Counted from the stretch's first letter, positions 24,708 to 33,887 are shown. The stretch: 64,000 nucleotides of DNA from Streptomyces luteolifulvus (GCF_008806595.1 NZ_VZRB01000028.1:50203-114202); one strand, 5' to 3'. The notes: generated by a model not told the origin, from the letters alone. Program-made: numbers and translations.

Positions 24708-26060
24708 ATGGCCTCCCTCGCGAAACCGGCGGAGGGCGCGGGCGCACGTCCTGCGCCCTCCGTCTCACCGCGCAAGAGCGTGACCAGGACCCGGCGGTGG
24801 GTGGCGGTGCTGTTCCTGCTGCCCGCGCTGGTGCTCCTCGGTGCGCTCGTGGTCTACCCGATCGGGTACTCGGTCTGGCGCAGCCTCTACGACGCCGACG
24901 GCTCCGGCTTCGTCGGCCTGGACAACTACGGCGACATCTTCAGCAACGACTCGACGCTCACCGCGGTCCGCAACACGGCGATCTGGGTCGCGGTCGCCCC
25001 CGCGATCGTCACCGTGCTCGGACTGATCTTCGCGGTGCTGACCGAACGGGTGCGCTGGGGAACGGCGTTCAAGCTGATCGTCTTCATGCCGATGGCGATC
25101 TCCATGCTGGCCGCCGGCATCATCTTCCGGCTGGTCTACGAGCAGGACCCGGACCAGGGCGTCGCCAACGCGGTCGTGACCTCCGTGCACGACGCGTTCG
25201 CCGAGTCCTCGGTCTATCCGAAGGCCCGGCCGAACGCCTCGGTCAGCGACATGAAGCCGTCCGGGGGCGGTTCGTTCACGGCGGCCGGAACCGTGCGGGC
25301 GGGGACACCCGCCCTGATCCCCCTCGTGGGCATCGCCCCCGACAAGCTCCCCGGCACGCCCGAGGACGCGAGGGCGGCGACCGGTTCCGGAGTCACCGGC
25401 ACCGTCTGGCTGGACTTCAAGCTGGGCGGCGGCGGTACGAAGGGCCAGGTGGACCCCGGTGAGAAGGCGCTGAAGGGGGTCAAGGTCGAGGCCGTGAAGG
25501 ACGGCACGGTGGTCGCCTCCGCCCAGAGCGGGGCGGACGGCACCTTCAGCCTGCCGGCCGAGGCCGACGGGGCACAACTGCGGCTGCCGGGCTCGAACTT
25601 CGCGGCACCGTACAACGGCATCGACTGGCTCGGCCCGACGCTGGTCACCCCGGCGATCATCGGCAGTTACGTGTGGATGTGGGCGGGCTTCGCAATGGTG
25701 CTGATCGCGGCCGGGCTCGCGGGTGTCGACCGCAACCTCCTCGAGGCGGCCCGGGTCGACGGAGCCAACGAGTGGCAGGTGTTCCGCAGGGTCACGGTCC
25801 CCCTGCTCGCGCCGGTCCTGGTCGTCGTCCTCGTCACCCTGATGATCAATGTGATGAAGATCTTCGACCTGGTCTACATCATCGCCCCGCAGCCCAGCCA
25901 GGACGACGCCAACGTCCTGGCGCTGCAACTGTTCCTGTCGTCCTTCGGCGGCGGCGGCAACTACGGCGTGGGCAGCGCGATCGGCGTCATCCTGCTGCTG
26001 CTCGTCCTGCCGGTGATGTTCGTGAACATCCGCCGGCTGCGAAAGGAGCGTCACCGGTGA
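24708..26060 (+). CDS. Sugar ABC transporter permease (MalF type) with large extracytoplasmic insert
   Basis: The 450-residue protein has membrane segments typical of MalF-type permeases and the EAA loop LLEAARVDGANEWQVFRRV that contacts the ATPase. Normal MalF-like permeases of this group have about 300 residues. The extra ~160 residues (about 150-310) form a Thr/Gly/Val-rich extracytoplasmic domain resembling a beta-sandwich (ALKGVKVEAVKDGTVVASA..GADGTFSLPA), as in carboxypeptidase regulatory-like or SpaA-type folds. It probably contacts the binding protein, by analogy with the P2 loop of E. coli MalF. It lies nine bases downstream of the binding-protein gene and overlaps the second permease. 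Confidence 0.9.
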   Translation: MASLAKPAEGAGARPAPSVSPRKSVTRTRRWVAVLFLLPALVLLGALVVYPIGYSVWRSLYDADGSGFVGLDNYGDIFSNDSTLTAVRNTAIWVAVAPAIVTVLGLIFAVLTERVRWGTAFKLIVFMPMAISMLAAGIIFRLVYEQDPDQGVANAVVTSVHDAFAESSVYPKARPNASVSDMKPSGGGSFTAAGTVRAGTPALIPLVGIAPDKLPGTPEDARAATGSGVTGTVWLDFKLGGGGTKGQVDPGEKALKGVKVEAVKDGTVVASAQSGADGTFSLPAEADGAQLRLPGSNFAAPYNGIDWLGPTLVTPAIIGSYVWMWAGFAMVLIAAGLAGVDRNLLEAARVDGANEWQVFRRVTVPLLAPVLVVVLVTLMINVMKIFDLVYIIAPQPSQDDANVLALQLFLSSFGGGGNYGVGSAIGVILLLLVLPVMFVNIRRLRKERHR

Positions 26061-26938
26061 CCGCACTCGACACGACCGTGCGCGCCAAGCGCTCCTTCGC
26101 CGCCCGGGTGGCGAGCGGCGCGGCGGGCGGGGTGATGCGGGTCTTTCTGATCCTGATCGCGCTGATCTGGATGGTGCCCACGCTCGGCCTGCTCGTCTCG
26201 TCGTTCCGCGACCCGACCGACATCGCCGCATCGGGCTGGTGGAAGGTCTTCACGGCACCGGGCCAACTGACCGCCAAGAGCTACGAGACGCTCCTGGAGA
26301 ACGACGCGATCACCGAGTCGCTGCTCAACACGGTCTGGATCACGGTCCCGGCGACCCTGCTCGTGGTGTTCGTCGGCGCGATGGCCGGTTACGCCTTCGC
26401 CTGGATGGACTTCAAGGGCCGCGACTGGTGGTTCGTGGTCGTGGTGGCCCTGCTCGTCGTGCCGGTGCAGATCGCGCTGATCCCGCTCTCCGATCTCTTC
26501 GGCAAGATCGGGATATTCGGCGACATCATCGGCGTCGTGCTCTTCCATGTCGGCTTCGGACTGCCGTTCGCGATCTTCCTGCTGCGCAACTTCTTCGCGG
26601 AGATCCCGCGTGAACTGCTGGAGGCGGCACGGCTGGACGGCGCGGGCGAGGTCAGGCTGTTCGCGACGGTGGTCCTGCCGCTCGCCGCACCCGCCCTCGC
26701 GTCCCTGGGCATCTTCCAGTTCCTGTGGGTGTGGAACGACATGCTGGTCGCCCTGGTGTTCTCCAACTCCGGGTCCCAGCCGCTGACGGTGGCCCTGCAG
26801 CAGCAGGTACGGCAGTTCGGCAGCAACATCGAGGTACTGGCGCCCGGCGCGTTCATCTCGATGGTGATCCCGCTGGTCGTGTTCTTCGCGTTCCAGCGGC
26901 AGTTCGTGTCCGGGGTGATGGCGGGCGCGGTGAAGTAA
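26057..26938 (+). CDS. Sugar ABC transporter permease (MalG type)
   Basis: This 293-residue permease has about six membrane helices and the EAA loop RELLEAARLDGAGEVRLFATVVLPLAAP. It pairs with the preceding MalF-type subunit. The GTG start shares a GTGA overlap with that gene's stop (26057-26060), so they are translationally coupled. No ATP-binding subunit is encoded here; such importers in Streptomyces commonly share the MsiK ATPase encoded elsewhere. A terminator follows. Confidence 0.93.
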   Translation: MTALDTTVRAKRSFAARVASGAAGGVMRVFLILIALIWMVPTLGLLVSSFRDPTDIAASGWWKVFTAPGQLTAKSYETLLENDAITESLLNTVWITVPATLLVVFVGAMAGYAFAWMDFKGRDWWFVVVVALLVVPVQIALIPLSDLFGKIGIFGDIIGVVLFHVGFGLPFAIFLLRNFFAEIPRELLEAARLDGAGEVRLFATVVLPLAAPALASLGIFQFLWVWNDMLVALVFSNSGSQPLTVALQQQVRQFGSNIEVLAPGAFISMVIPLVVFFAFQRQFVSGVMAGAVK

Positions 26939-26956
26939 CCGAAGGGAGCGATGTTG

Positions 26957-26986
26957 AAGGGGCGGGCCGCTGTCGGTCCGCCCCTT
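26957..26986 (+). terminator. Terminator of the sugar importer operon
   Basis: Twelve-base arms (AAGGGGCGGGCC with GGTCCGCCCCTT, one G-T pair) close a six-base loop 18 bases after the last permease gene. Confidence 0.8.
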
Positions 26987-27580
26987 TCCCGTCCGCTCAC
27001 GATCCCCCGTATGGCGCACAAAGCGTGACCCCCGAACACCTGCGGCCGTTCCGGGCCACAACGCCCGCTCCGCCTCATGGATGTCCTTTGCCCACCTCCA
27101 GTGCCATCGCCCGCGCGCACACGGTTCGGGTTGCGGCTCGCGTCCGGGAGGCTCGAGTCCTTTGGCACGCCATGGTGCGTCTCGGCCTTCGGCTCACGGT
27201 TCGCGCCCTGTACGAGGCGTTCGTGCTGCTCCACCGGACCGTCAAGGCCGGTACCCGCCTGGTGAAGGCCCTCCGCATCGGTGCCCTCCGGCTGCTCCAC
27301 CGCGCCCGGGTGCCGTGCCTGTCCCTGCGCGCCGCCGCCCCCCACCCAGCGCCACCCTCGCCCCCGGGAGTCCCCATGCCCTCCAGCCCGTCGCGGCCCA
27401 CCCCGACCCGACCGCCCACCTGGCGTCCGGCCGGACGACCCGGTGGACGCCGTCCCCTCCGGCGCGCCCGGGTGCGGCAGACCGAACCGCCTCACTCGAT
27501 GTGGTGACACACCGCCATGCCGTTGACCTCGGCGGGAACATACGGCCCATGCCCCAGACGCTCCCCCAGCCGCCGGTCCC
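26987..27580. other. Long intergenic stretch with a weak open frame
   Basis: There is no recognisable gene between the importer terminator and the split membrane gene. The plus-strand frame 27172-27507 has partly GC-rich third positions and could encode a 111-residue basic peptide (VRLGLRLTVRALYEAFVLL near its start, then Pro/Arg-rich). It has no clear ribosome-binding site and no family resemblance. It may be the remnant of a lost gene. Confidence 0.3.
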
Positions 27581-29140
27581 ATGAGTGCCGGAGTCCTCGT
27601 CCGGCGTGCCGTGCGCGGCGCGACGGCGCTGCGGGGCGGCCGGGTGCGGCGTCTCACCCCGTACCAGGTGTACGGCGTGCTGTTCTGGCTGGTGATGACG
27701 CTGGCGTACTGGCGCATCCCGCTGTGCTGCGACGCGGGCCTGCACGCGGCGGTCGTCGAGCGGCTCAAGGCCGATCTGCTGCACCCGGCCCACCCGACGG
27801 CGGACCTGCCGGGCGCGGGCAGCCCGTACTACGGGCCGTACGCCGTTGCCCAGGCGGTCCTCGCACGGCCGGCGGGGCTGTCCGGCTGGGGAGTGGTGAC
27901 CCTCGCCGGGCCGGTGCATCTGCTCGTCCTGCTGACGGGGCTCGGCCGTTTCGTCCGCCTGCTCACGCCCCGGCCGTGGGCGCCGGTCCTCACCCTGCTG
28001 TTCATGACACTGCTGTGAGGCACCGAGCCGGTCCTGTGGAGCGGCTCCCTGGGCCTCATGTCGCTGACGACCGGCCTCGGCTATCCGTCCACGCTCGCCA
28101 TCGGACTGACCCTGTGGGCGTGGGCGCTCACGGGCACGCGCGCGTGTGAGGACGCTCCGGCCATCCGGTACGTCGGTCCGAGCGGCCTCGGAGGCTGGTG
28201 GGGGTACGCCGGGATCGGCACCCTCTACGGCCTGATCCTGCTCATCCACCCGGGCACGGCCCTCCCGGCGCTGGCCGGGGCGGCGGCGATCGTGGCGGCC
28301 CGGCAGCGCGCGTGGCGGCCGCCGGTCGCGGCCCGGTGGGCGCTCACGGCGGCGGCCGCCCTGACGGTCGCGGTCATCTGGCCGTACTACGACGCGCTCG
28401 CGCCAGCCGGCGACACCGGCCCGGACGGGATGCACCGGCGGCTGTACGAGGCGATGGCCGCCAACTCCTGGCTGGCGCTGACCGGCCTGCCCGCGCTGTG
28501 GCTGCGCGCCCGCCGCTCGCCCCGTGACCCGCTGGCGCTGATGTTCGTACTGGAGTGCCTGGTGGTGGCGTACGGCCGGGTGAGCGGCCAGGACACCTAC
28601 GCACAGGCACTGTGGGCCGCACTCCTGCCCCTGCAGTGCGCGCTCGCAGTGCAGCTGACGGCGCCCGGGCCGTGGGGCGGGGCGAGGAAGGCACTGGGCG
28701 CAGTGGCGGCGGTCGCGGTGTGCGCCGGGTTCCTCACGGTGCACGCCGGGGCGGTCGTACCGCGCTCGCTGGACCCGGTGGGGTTCCGGCAGCCGCCGCG
28801 CTGGCCGACGTACGAGTGGGCGGCACGGCACATCGGACCCGGCGAGGTGGTCCTCACCGACCAGAACGCCGCCGCTCACGCCATCGCCGGGTACGGACCG
28901 AACCTTCTCGCGCCCGTCCGGCCCGACCCCTGCCTGGACGAGCGGGAGCGCAGACGCCGGCTCGCCGACGTCCGCGCCTACCTCTCCCCGCAGTCGACCC
29001 GCGCCGAACGCATCGCCCTCGCCCGCCGCCACCATGTGCGCTGGCTGCTGCTGACGCGGTGGCACCCGCTGCCCGAGGAGGCGGTGATGGTGGCGTGGAG
29101 CCGGCGGACGGGGGAGGTACTGGCGCGGGTCGGGGGGTGA
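27581..29140 (+). pseudogene. Polytopic membrane protein (GT-C-like) interrupted by an in-frame TGA
   Basis: The frame opened by the ATG at 27581 stops at TGA 28016-28018 and continues in the same frame without any shift to 29140. Together the pieces would make about 519 residues with many hydrophobic helices, a loop with CCDAGLHAAVVERLKADLL near the start and a C-terminal globular part (ERRRRLADVRAYLSP). This layout suits a GT-C glycosyltransferase or dolichyl-P-mannose-type protein, though I see no decisive motif. The stop sits in a L-x-GTEPVLW context where Trp (TGG) would fit, so a single G-to-A change is the simplest cause. A sequencing error or readthrough is possible. Confidence 0.72.
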
Positions 29141-29554
29141 CTACTCGATGACGAGCTCGACGGGGACGTTGCCCCGGGTGGCGTTGGAGTAGGGGCAGAC
29201 CTGGTGGGCCTGCTCGACCAGCTTGCGGCCGGTGGCCTGGTCCACGCTGTCGGGCAGCTCGACGCGCAGCGACACCTTCAGCGCGAAGCCCGCGCCCTGC
29301 TTGCCTATGCCGACCTCGGCGGTCACCGCGGCGTCACTGACGTCCACCTTCGCCTCACGGCCGACGAGGCCGAGGGCGCTGCCGAAGCAGGCGGCGAAGC
29401 CGGCGGCGAACAGCTGCTCCGGGTTGGTGCCCTGGTCGTTGCCGCCCAGCTCCTTGGGCAGGCCCAGCGCGAGGTCCAGCTTTCCGTCGGAGGAGACGGC
29501 GCGGCCGTCCCGGCCGTGGGTGGCGGTGGCGACAGCGGTGTAGATCGCGTCCAT
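29141..29554 (-). CDS. ohr: Organic hydroperoxide resistance protein (Ohr/OsmC family)
   Basis: This 137-residue thiol peroxidase reduces organic and fatty-acid hydroperoxides, usually with lipoyl proteins as reductant. The two redox cysteines are visible: Cys56 in FAACFGSALG and Cys120 in CPYSNATRGN. NPEQLFAAGFAACF is the typical Ohr segment. The ATG at 29554 gives the normal family length. It is divergent from an OhrR-type MarR regulator across a 131-base gap with an OhrR-like operator, the usual arrangement for peroxide-inducible expression. Confidence 0.95.
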   Translation of the reverse strand: MDAIYTAVATATHGRDGRAVSSDGKLDLALGLPKELGGNDQGTNPEQLFAAGFAACFGSALGLVGREAKVDVSDAAVTAEVGIGKQGAGFALKVSLRVELPDSVDQATGRKLVEQAHQVCPYSNATRGNVPVELVIE

Positions 29555-29629
29555 GGGAAACCGTCCGTTTCGGAGTGACGAGTGGTGTTCCGGCGGCTCT
29601 GCCTGCGGCCGCCTCACGACCATAAGTAG

Positions 29630-29652
29630 AGCACACAATTCAATTGGGCACA
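29630..29652. promoter_or_regulatory. Putative OhrR operator
   Basis: CAATTCAATTG (29636-29646) sits in an imperfect palindrome between ohr and ohrR. It closely matches the A/T-rich TACAATTCAATTGTA-like sites bound by OhrR in other bacteria, and it stands out in a GC-rich genome. Confidence 0.6.
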
Positions 29653-29685
29653 ACTAAATGGCCGCATGCGAGCTACCCTGGAGGC

Positions 29686-30171
29686 ATGACCCCGACGCCG
29701 ACACCCGCCGCCCAGGAGAACTGGCTCCGCCTGGACAACCAGATCTGCTTCTCCCTGCACGCCGCCTCGCGTGCCTTCAACAGCGTCTACCGGGTGATCC
29801 TCAAGGACCTCGGGCTGACCTACCCCCAGTACCTGGTGATGCTGGTCCTGTGGGAGCACGGCGACCTGCCCGTGAAGAAGCTGGGCGAACACCTGCGCCT
29901 CGACTCCGGCACGCTCTCGCCGCTGCTCAAGCGGCTGGAGGGGGCCGGGTTCGTGCGGCGGGAGCGCAGCACCGTCGACGAGCGCTCGGTGGAGGTGCGG
30001 CTGACCGAGGAGGGGGCCGCGCTGCGCGAGCGGGCCGTCGAAGTGCCGCGCCGGATCACCGTCGCGACGGGCTTCGACATCGACGGGATCAGGGAGCTGC
30101 GCACCCGCCTCGACGAGCTCACCACCGCGCTCGACGCGGCCGCGCTGTCGGACACGCCGGGTTGTTCCTAG
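29686..30171 (+). CDS. ohrR: MarR-family peroxide-sensing repressor OhrR
   Basis: The 161-residue protein has a winged helix (KKLGEHLRLDSGTLSPLLKRLE, then the wing RRERSTVDERSVEVRLTEEG) and the conserved sensing Cys21 in DNQICFSLHAASRAF, near the N-terminus. Oxidation of that Cys by organic hydroperoxides releases OhrR from DNA in the family. I start at the ATG 29686, which has a GGAGG site just before it. Divergence from ohr and the operator between them support the assignment. Confidence 0.95.
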   Translation: MTPTPTPAAQENWLRLDNQICFSLHAASRAFNSVYRVILKDLGLTYPQYLVMLVLWEHGDLPVKKLGEHLRLDSGTLSPLLKRLEGAGFVRRERSTVDERSVEVRLTEEGAALRERAVEVPRRITVATGFDIDGIRELRTRLDELTTALDAAALSDTPGCS

Positions 30172-30280
30172 CGCGGGCGGCGGGCGCGGTGGCGGATTTC
30201 GGGGTCCGCCGCCTGCTTGACTGAGGCCGACGCAGCACAAGCACCACCACACGGGCCAACTGACGAGGGGACGACCGCAG

Positions 30281-31261
30281 ATGACCTGGCTGATCACGGG
30301 CGGCGCCGGCTACATCGGGTCGCACGTCGTACGGGCGATGACCGAGGCGGGCGAGAAGGCGGTGGTCTACGACGACCTGTCCACCGGCATCGCCGAGCGC
30401 GTGCCCGAGGACGTGCCCCTGGTGCAGGGCTCGATCCTGGACGGCGACCTCGTGGCGCGCACCCTCGCCGAGCACGCGGTCACCGGTGTCGTCCACCTCG
30501 CCGCCAAGAAGCAGGTCGGCGAGTCGGTCGAGCTGCCGCTGCACTACTACCGGGAGAACATCGAGGGCCTGCGCGTCCTCCTGGAAGCCGTGGCGGCGGC
30601 CCGCGTGCCCTCCTTCGTGTTCTCGTCGTCGGCGGCCGTCTACGGCATGCCGGACGTGGACCTCGTGACGGAGGAGACGCCCTGCGTGCCGATGAGCCCG
30701 TACGGCGAGACGAAACTGGCCGGCGAGTGGCTGGTGCGGGCGACCGGCCGGGCGACCGGCCTGTCCACGGCGTGCCTGCGCTACTTCAACGTGGCGGGCG
30801 CGGCGAGCCCGGAACTCGCGGACGTGGGCGTCTTCAACCTGATCCCGATGGTCTTCGAGCGGCTCACCGAGAACACGCCCCCGCGCATCTTCGGCGACGA
30901 CTACGCCACCCCTGACGGAACCTGCGTCCGGGACTACATCCATGTGGTGGACCTGGCGGAGGCCCATGTGGCCGCGGCCCGCGCCCTGCGCACCTCCCCC
31001 CGCCGCGACCTCACCCTCAACATCGGCCGCGGGGAAGGCGTCTCCGTCCGCGAGATGATCGACCGCATCAATGCCATCACGGGTTACGACCGCCCCCCGA
31101 CGATCACCCCCCGCCGCGCCGGCGACCCCGCCCGCGTCGTCGCCTCGGCCGACCGCGCCGCCACCGAACTGACCTGGAAGGCCAAGCACGACCTCGAAGA
31201 CATGATCACCTCAGCCTGGCAGGGCTGGGTCCGCCTCCACCCGGAGGCGGCACGGGACTGA
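30281..31261 (+). CDS. galE: UDP-glucose 4-epimerase
   Basis: This 326-residue short-chain dehydrogenase/reductase-type epimerase interconverts UDP-glucose and UDP-galactose using bound NAD. The N-terminal GGAGYIGSH is the NAD-binding Rossmann loop. The catalytic Ser/Thr region FSSSAAVYG is followed by YGETK (Tyr141, Lys145). The end has DLTLNIGRGEGVSVREM, as in GalE. GAGGGG lies upstream of the ATG. It stands alone, not with galT/galK, so a role in cell-wall polysaccharide precursors is as likely as galactose catabolism. Confidence 0.92.
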   Translation: MTWLITGGAGYIGSHVVRAMTEAGEKAVVYDDLSTGIAERVPEDVPLVQGSILDGDLVARTLAEHAVTGVVHLAAKKQVGESVELPLHYYRENIEGLRVLLEAVAAARVPSFVFSSSAAVYGMPDVDLVTEETPCVPMSPYGETKLAGEWLVRATGRATGLSTACLRYFNVAGAASPELADVGVFNLIPMVFERLTENTPPRIFGDDYATPDGTCVRDYIHVVDLAEAHVAAARALRTSPRRDLTLNIGRGEGVSVREMIDRINAITGYDRPPTITPRRAGDPARVVASADRAATELTWKAKHDLEDMITSAWQGWVRLHPEAARD

Positions 31262-31277
31262 TCTGCGCCGACGCGAC

Positions 31278-31313
31278 AGCGGCCCGGGGCACACCGGTCC
31301 GCCCCGGGCCGCT
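31278..31313. terminator. Bidirectional terminator between galE and the TetR gene
   Basis: Thirteen-base perfect arms (31278-31290 and 31301-31313) surround a ten-base loop between two converging genes. Confidence 0.85.
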
Positions 31314-31940
31314 TCACAATGCCTTGAGCGCCGCCGTAGTGGCCCGGGCCAGTGAAGCCAGGTGGCCCTTGGGGAGTCTGGGGCTGCGGACCACGACCGA
31401 GCGCCAGTACAGCGGGCCCGAGATGAGGTCGAGGGCCAGGTCCTCGTCGATGCCCTGACGGATCTCGCCGCGCTGCTCCGCCGCCGCCACGATCTTGATG
31501 GCCACGCCTTCCTGTCCCTCCCGCAGCGCCTTCTGCATGGCCTCGGCGATATCGGGGTTGCGGGCCGCCTCGGCCTGGAGGTCCGGGATGATCTGCGAGG
31601 CCACGGGATGGCGCAGGGCGCGGGAGGTCACCTCGTACAGCAGCCGCAGGTCGCCCTCCAGGGAGCCCGTCTCCGGTACCGGAAGCCCCTGCACCGCGAT
31701 CGCCGAGACCAGGTCGAGGACCAGGTGCAGCTTGGAGCGCCAGCGGCGGTACACGGCGGTCTTGCCGACGCCCGCACGGCGCGCGATCCCCTCGATGGAC
31801 ATCCGCGCGTAGCCGACGGCCGCGAGCTCCTCGAAGACCGCCGCCCGGATGGCCTCCGTCACATCCTCCCGGAGCACGGCGGCTCCCGCGGGAGTCCGGC
31901 GGCGCACACGCGTCTGGGGCTCGTCGGCGTTCGTCGTCAT
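31314..31940 (-). CDS. TetR-family transcriptional regulator
   Basis: The 208-residue protein has an N-terminal TetR helix-turn-helix (AVGYARMSIEGIARRAGVGKTAVYRRW, about 38-64) and a C-terminal ligand-binding half of the TetR_C_16 kind. I start at the ATG 31940 (MTTNADEP); another ATG lies four codons upstream. It is divergent from an ABC-2 exporter operon, and a palindrome-like site lies between them, so it probably represses that exporter and itself. The ligand is unknown. Confidence 0.88.
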   Translation of the reverse strand: MTTNADEPQTRVRRRTPAGAAVLREDVTEAIRAAVFEELAAVGYARMSIEGIARRAGVGKTAVYRRWRSKLHLVLDLVSAIAVQGLPVPETGSLEGDLRLLYEVTSRALRHPVASQIIPDLQAEAARNPDIAEAMQKALREGQEGVAIKIVAAAEQRGEIRQGIDEDLALDLISGPLYWRSVVVRSPRLPKGHLASLARATTAALKAL

Positions 31941-31964
31941 ACGGACCAGCATAGGGCGTTAGGA

Positions 31965-31982
31965 CGAAACGGTTGCGTTCCG
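31965..31982. promoter_or_regulatory. Putative TetR operator
   Basis: CGAAACGGTTGCGTTCCG is an imperfect palindrome (six of nine half-site positions match) located 25 bases upstream of the TetR start. It is the likeliest autoregulatory site in the divergent region. Confidence 0.4.
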
Positions 31983-32131
31983 ACGTCGACTCGGCCTACG
32001 CTCACGTTGCGACGATACGGTCCCGTCCCGACGTAAGAAAACGTGAAGAGAAGCGTGAGGAAACGCCCGGCAACCAGCCCGGCGGGAGCCGAGCGCCCGC
32101 ACCCCTCCCCCACCGAGCGAAAGCAGCGGAT

Positions 32132-33049
32132 GTGAGCCAGGTCCTCCACACACCGCCCTCAACGGCGGCGCCGGCCGACACCGACCTCGCGGCCCTCGCC
32201 GCCCGGCACGGCCTCTCGGTCAGCGGCGCCCGCCCCACCCTGCCCGAGTACGTCCGCCGGCTGTGGGCCCGCCGCCACTTCATCGCGGCCTTCTCGACCG
32301 CCAAGCTCACCGCCCAGTACAGCCAGGCGAAGCTGGGCCAGGTCTGGCAGGTGATGAACCCGCTGCTGAACGCGGCGGTCTACTACTTCATCTTCGGTGT
32401 GCTGCTGCAGACCAAGAAGGGCGTGCCGGACTACGTCCCGTTCCTGGTCACGGGCGTGTTCGTGTGGACGTTCACCCAGAGCTCGATCCTGTCCGGCACC
32501 CGCGCCATCTCCGGCAACCTCGGCCTCGTGAGGGCCCTGCACTTCCCCCGGGCCGCGCTGCCGATCTCGTTCTGCCTCCAGCAGCTCCAGCAGCTGCTGT
32601 TCTCGATGGCCGCCCTGGCCGTCATCCTGCTCGTCTTCGGCGTGCCGGTCGCCGTCTCCTGGGTGCTGGCGATCCCGGCGCTGGTGCTCCAGTTCACCTT
32701 CAACGCCGGTGTCTCGATGATCATGGCCCGGCTGGGGGCGAAGACACCGGACATCGCCCAGCTGATGCCGTTCGTGCTGCGCACCTGGATGTACGTCTCG
32801 GGCGTGATGTGGAGCATCGACCACCTGCTGAGCCGGCACAACGACCTGCCGTCCTGGGTCGGCCCGGTCCTCCAGGCCAACCCGGCGGCCGTCTACATCG
32901 ACCTGATGCGCTTCGCGCTGATCGACAGCTTCCACGCGAGTCGGCTGCCGGCCCATGTGTGGCTGATCGCCACGGGCTGGGCGCTGCTCGCCGGGGTCGG
33001 CGGTTTCATCTACTTCTGGAAGGCTGAGGAGACCTACGGCCGTGGCTGA
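32132..33049 (+). CDS. ABC-2 type polysaccharide exporter permease (TagG/Wzm-like)
   Basis: The 305-residue membrane protein has an N-terminal amphipathic stretch (PTLPEYVRRLWARRHFI), AKLGQVWQVMNPLLNAAVYY at the first helix and six membrane segments in all. This is the layout of permeases that export teichoic acids or O-antigen-type polymers. The GTG at 32132 avoids an unlikely basic extension. It overlaps the ATPase gene by eight bases. The exported polymer is unknown, but a wall teichoic or teichulosonic polymer is the usual candidate. Confidence 0.9.
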   Translation: MSQVLHTPPSTAAPADTDLAALAARHGLSVSGARPTLPEYVRRLWARRHFIAAFSTAKLTAQYSQAKLGQVWQVMNPLLNAAVYYFIFGVLLQTKKGVPDYVPFLVTGVFVWTFTQSSILSGTRAISGNLGLVRALHFPRAALPISFCLQQLQQLLFSMAALAVILLVFGVPVAVSWVLAIPALVLQFTFNAGVSMIMARLGAKTPDIAQLMPFVLRTWMYVSGVMWSIDHLLSRHNDLPSWVGPVLQANPAAVYIDLMRFALIDSFHASRLPAHVWLIATGWALLAGVGGFIYFWKAEETYGRG

Positions 33050-33887
33050 CCACACCCCGCTCACCGACGAGCGCACCCCCACCGTCATCGCGGACGGCGT
33101 CGACATCGTCTACCGCGTCAACGGCACCGGCGCCGGCCGCGGCTCGGCGACCGCCGCCCTCAACCGCATGCTGCGCCGCAAGCAGGCCGAGAAGGCCTCC
33201 GGCGTGCGCAAGGTGCACGCGGTCAAGAACGTGTCCTTCGTCGCGTACCGCGGCGAGGCCATCGGTCTGATCGGCACCAACGGCTCCGGCAAGTCCACCC
33301 TGCTGAAGGCGGTCGCGGGCCTGCTGCCGGTCGAGAACGGCCGCATCTACACCGACGGCCAGCCCTCCCTGCTCGGCGTCAACGCGGCCCTGATGAACGA
33401 CCTGACGGGTGAGCGCAACGTCCACCTCGGCGGCCTGGCCATGGGCATGTCCCGCGAGCAGGTCAAGGAGCGCTACCAGGAGATCGTCGACTTCTCCGGC
33501 ATCAACGACAAGGGCGACTTCATCACCCTGCCGATGCGCACCTACTCCTCCGGTATGCAGGCCCGGCTGCGCTTCTCGATCGCCGCCGCCAAGGACCACG
33601 ACGTCCTGCTCATCGACGAGGCCCTGGCCACCGGCGACGGCTCCTTCCGCAAGCGGTCCGAGGCCCGTATCCGCGAGCTGCGCGCCCAGGCGGGCACCGT
33701 CTTCCTGGTCAGCCACAGCAACAAGTCGATCCGTGACACCTGCGACCGCGTGCTGTGGCTGGAGCGCGGCGAGCTGCGCATGGACGGCCCGACCGAGGAG
33801 GTCATGAAGGAGTACGAGGCCTTCACCGACGACAAGCCCCGGCCCGCCCGCAAGCCCCGCCCCAAGCAGGCGCCCGTGTCCGCCTGA
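33042..33887 (+). CDS. ABC polysaccharide exporter ATPase (TagH/Wzt-like)
   Basis: This 281-residue ATPase has Walker A GTNGSGKST (near residue 85), an ABC signature YSSGMQARLRF, Walker B VLLIDEAL and the switch His in LVSHS. Leu-Leu-Gly-Val-Asn-Ala in the middle is typical of TagH/Wzt-type proteins. It lacks a long C-terminal carbohydrate-binding domain and ends in a Pro/Lys/Arg-rich tail. It begins at a GTG overlapping the permease stop, so the pair are coupled. A terminator follows. Confidence 0.92.
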   Translation: MADHTPLTDERTPTVIADGVDIVYRVNGTGAGRGSATAALNRMLRRKQAEKASGVRKVHAVKNVSFVAYRGEAIGLIGTNGSGKSTLLKAVAGLLPVENGRIYTDGQPSLLGVNAALMNDLTGERNVHLGGLAMGMSREQVKERYQEIVDFSGINDKGDFITLPMRTYSSGMQARLRFSIAAAKDHDVLLIDEALATGDGSFRKRSEARIRELRAQAGTVFLVSHSNKSIRDTCDRVLWLERGELRMDGPTEEVMKEYEAFTDDKPRPARKPRPKQAPVSA

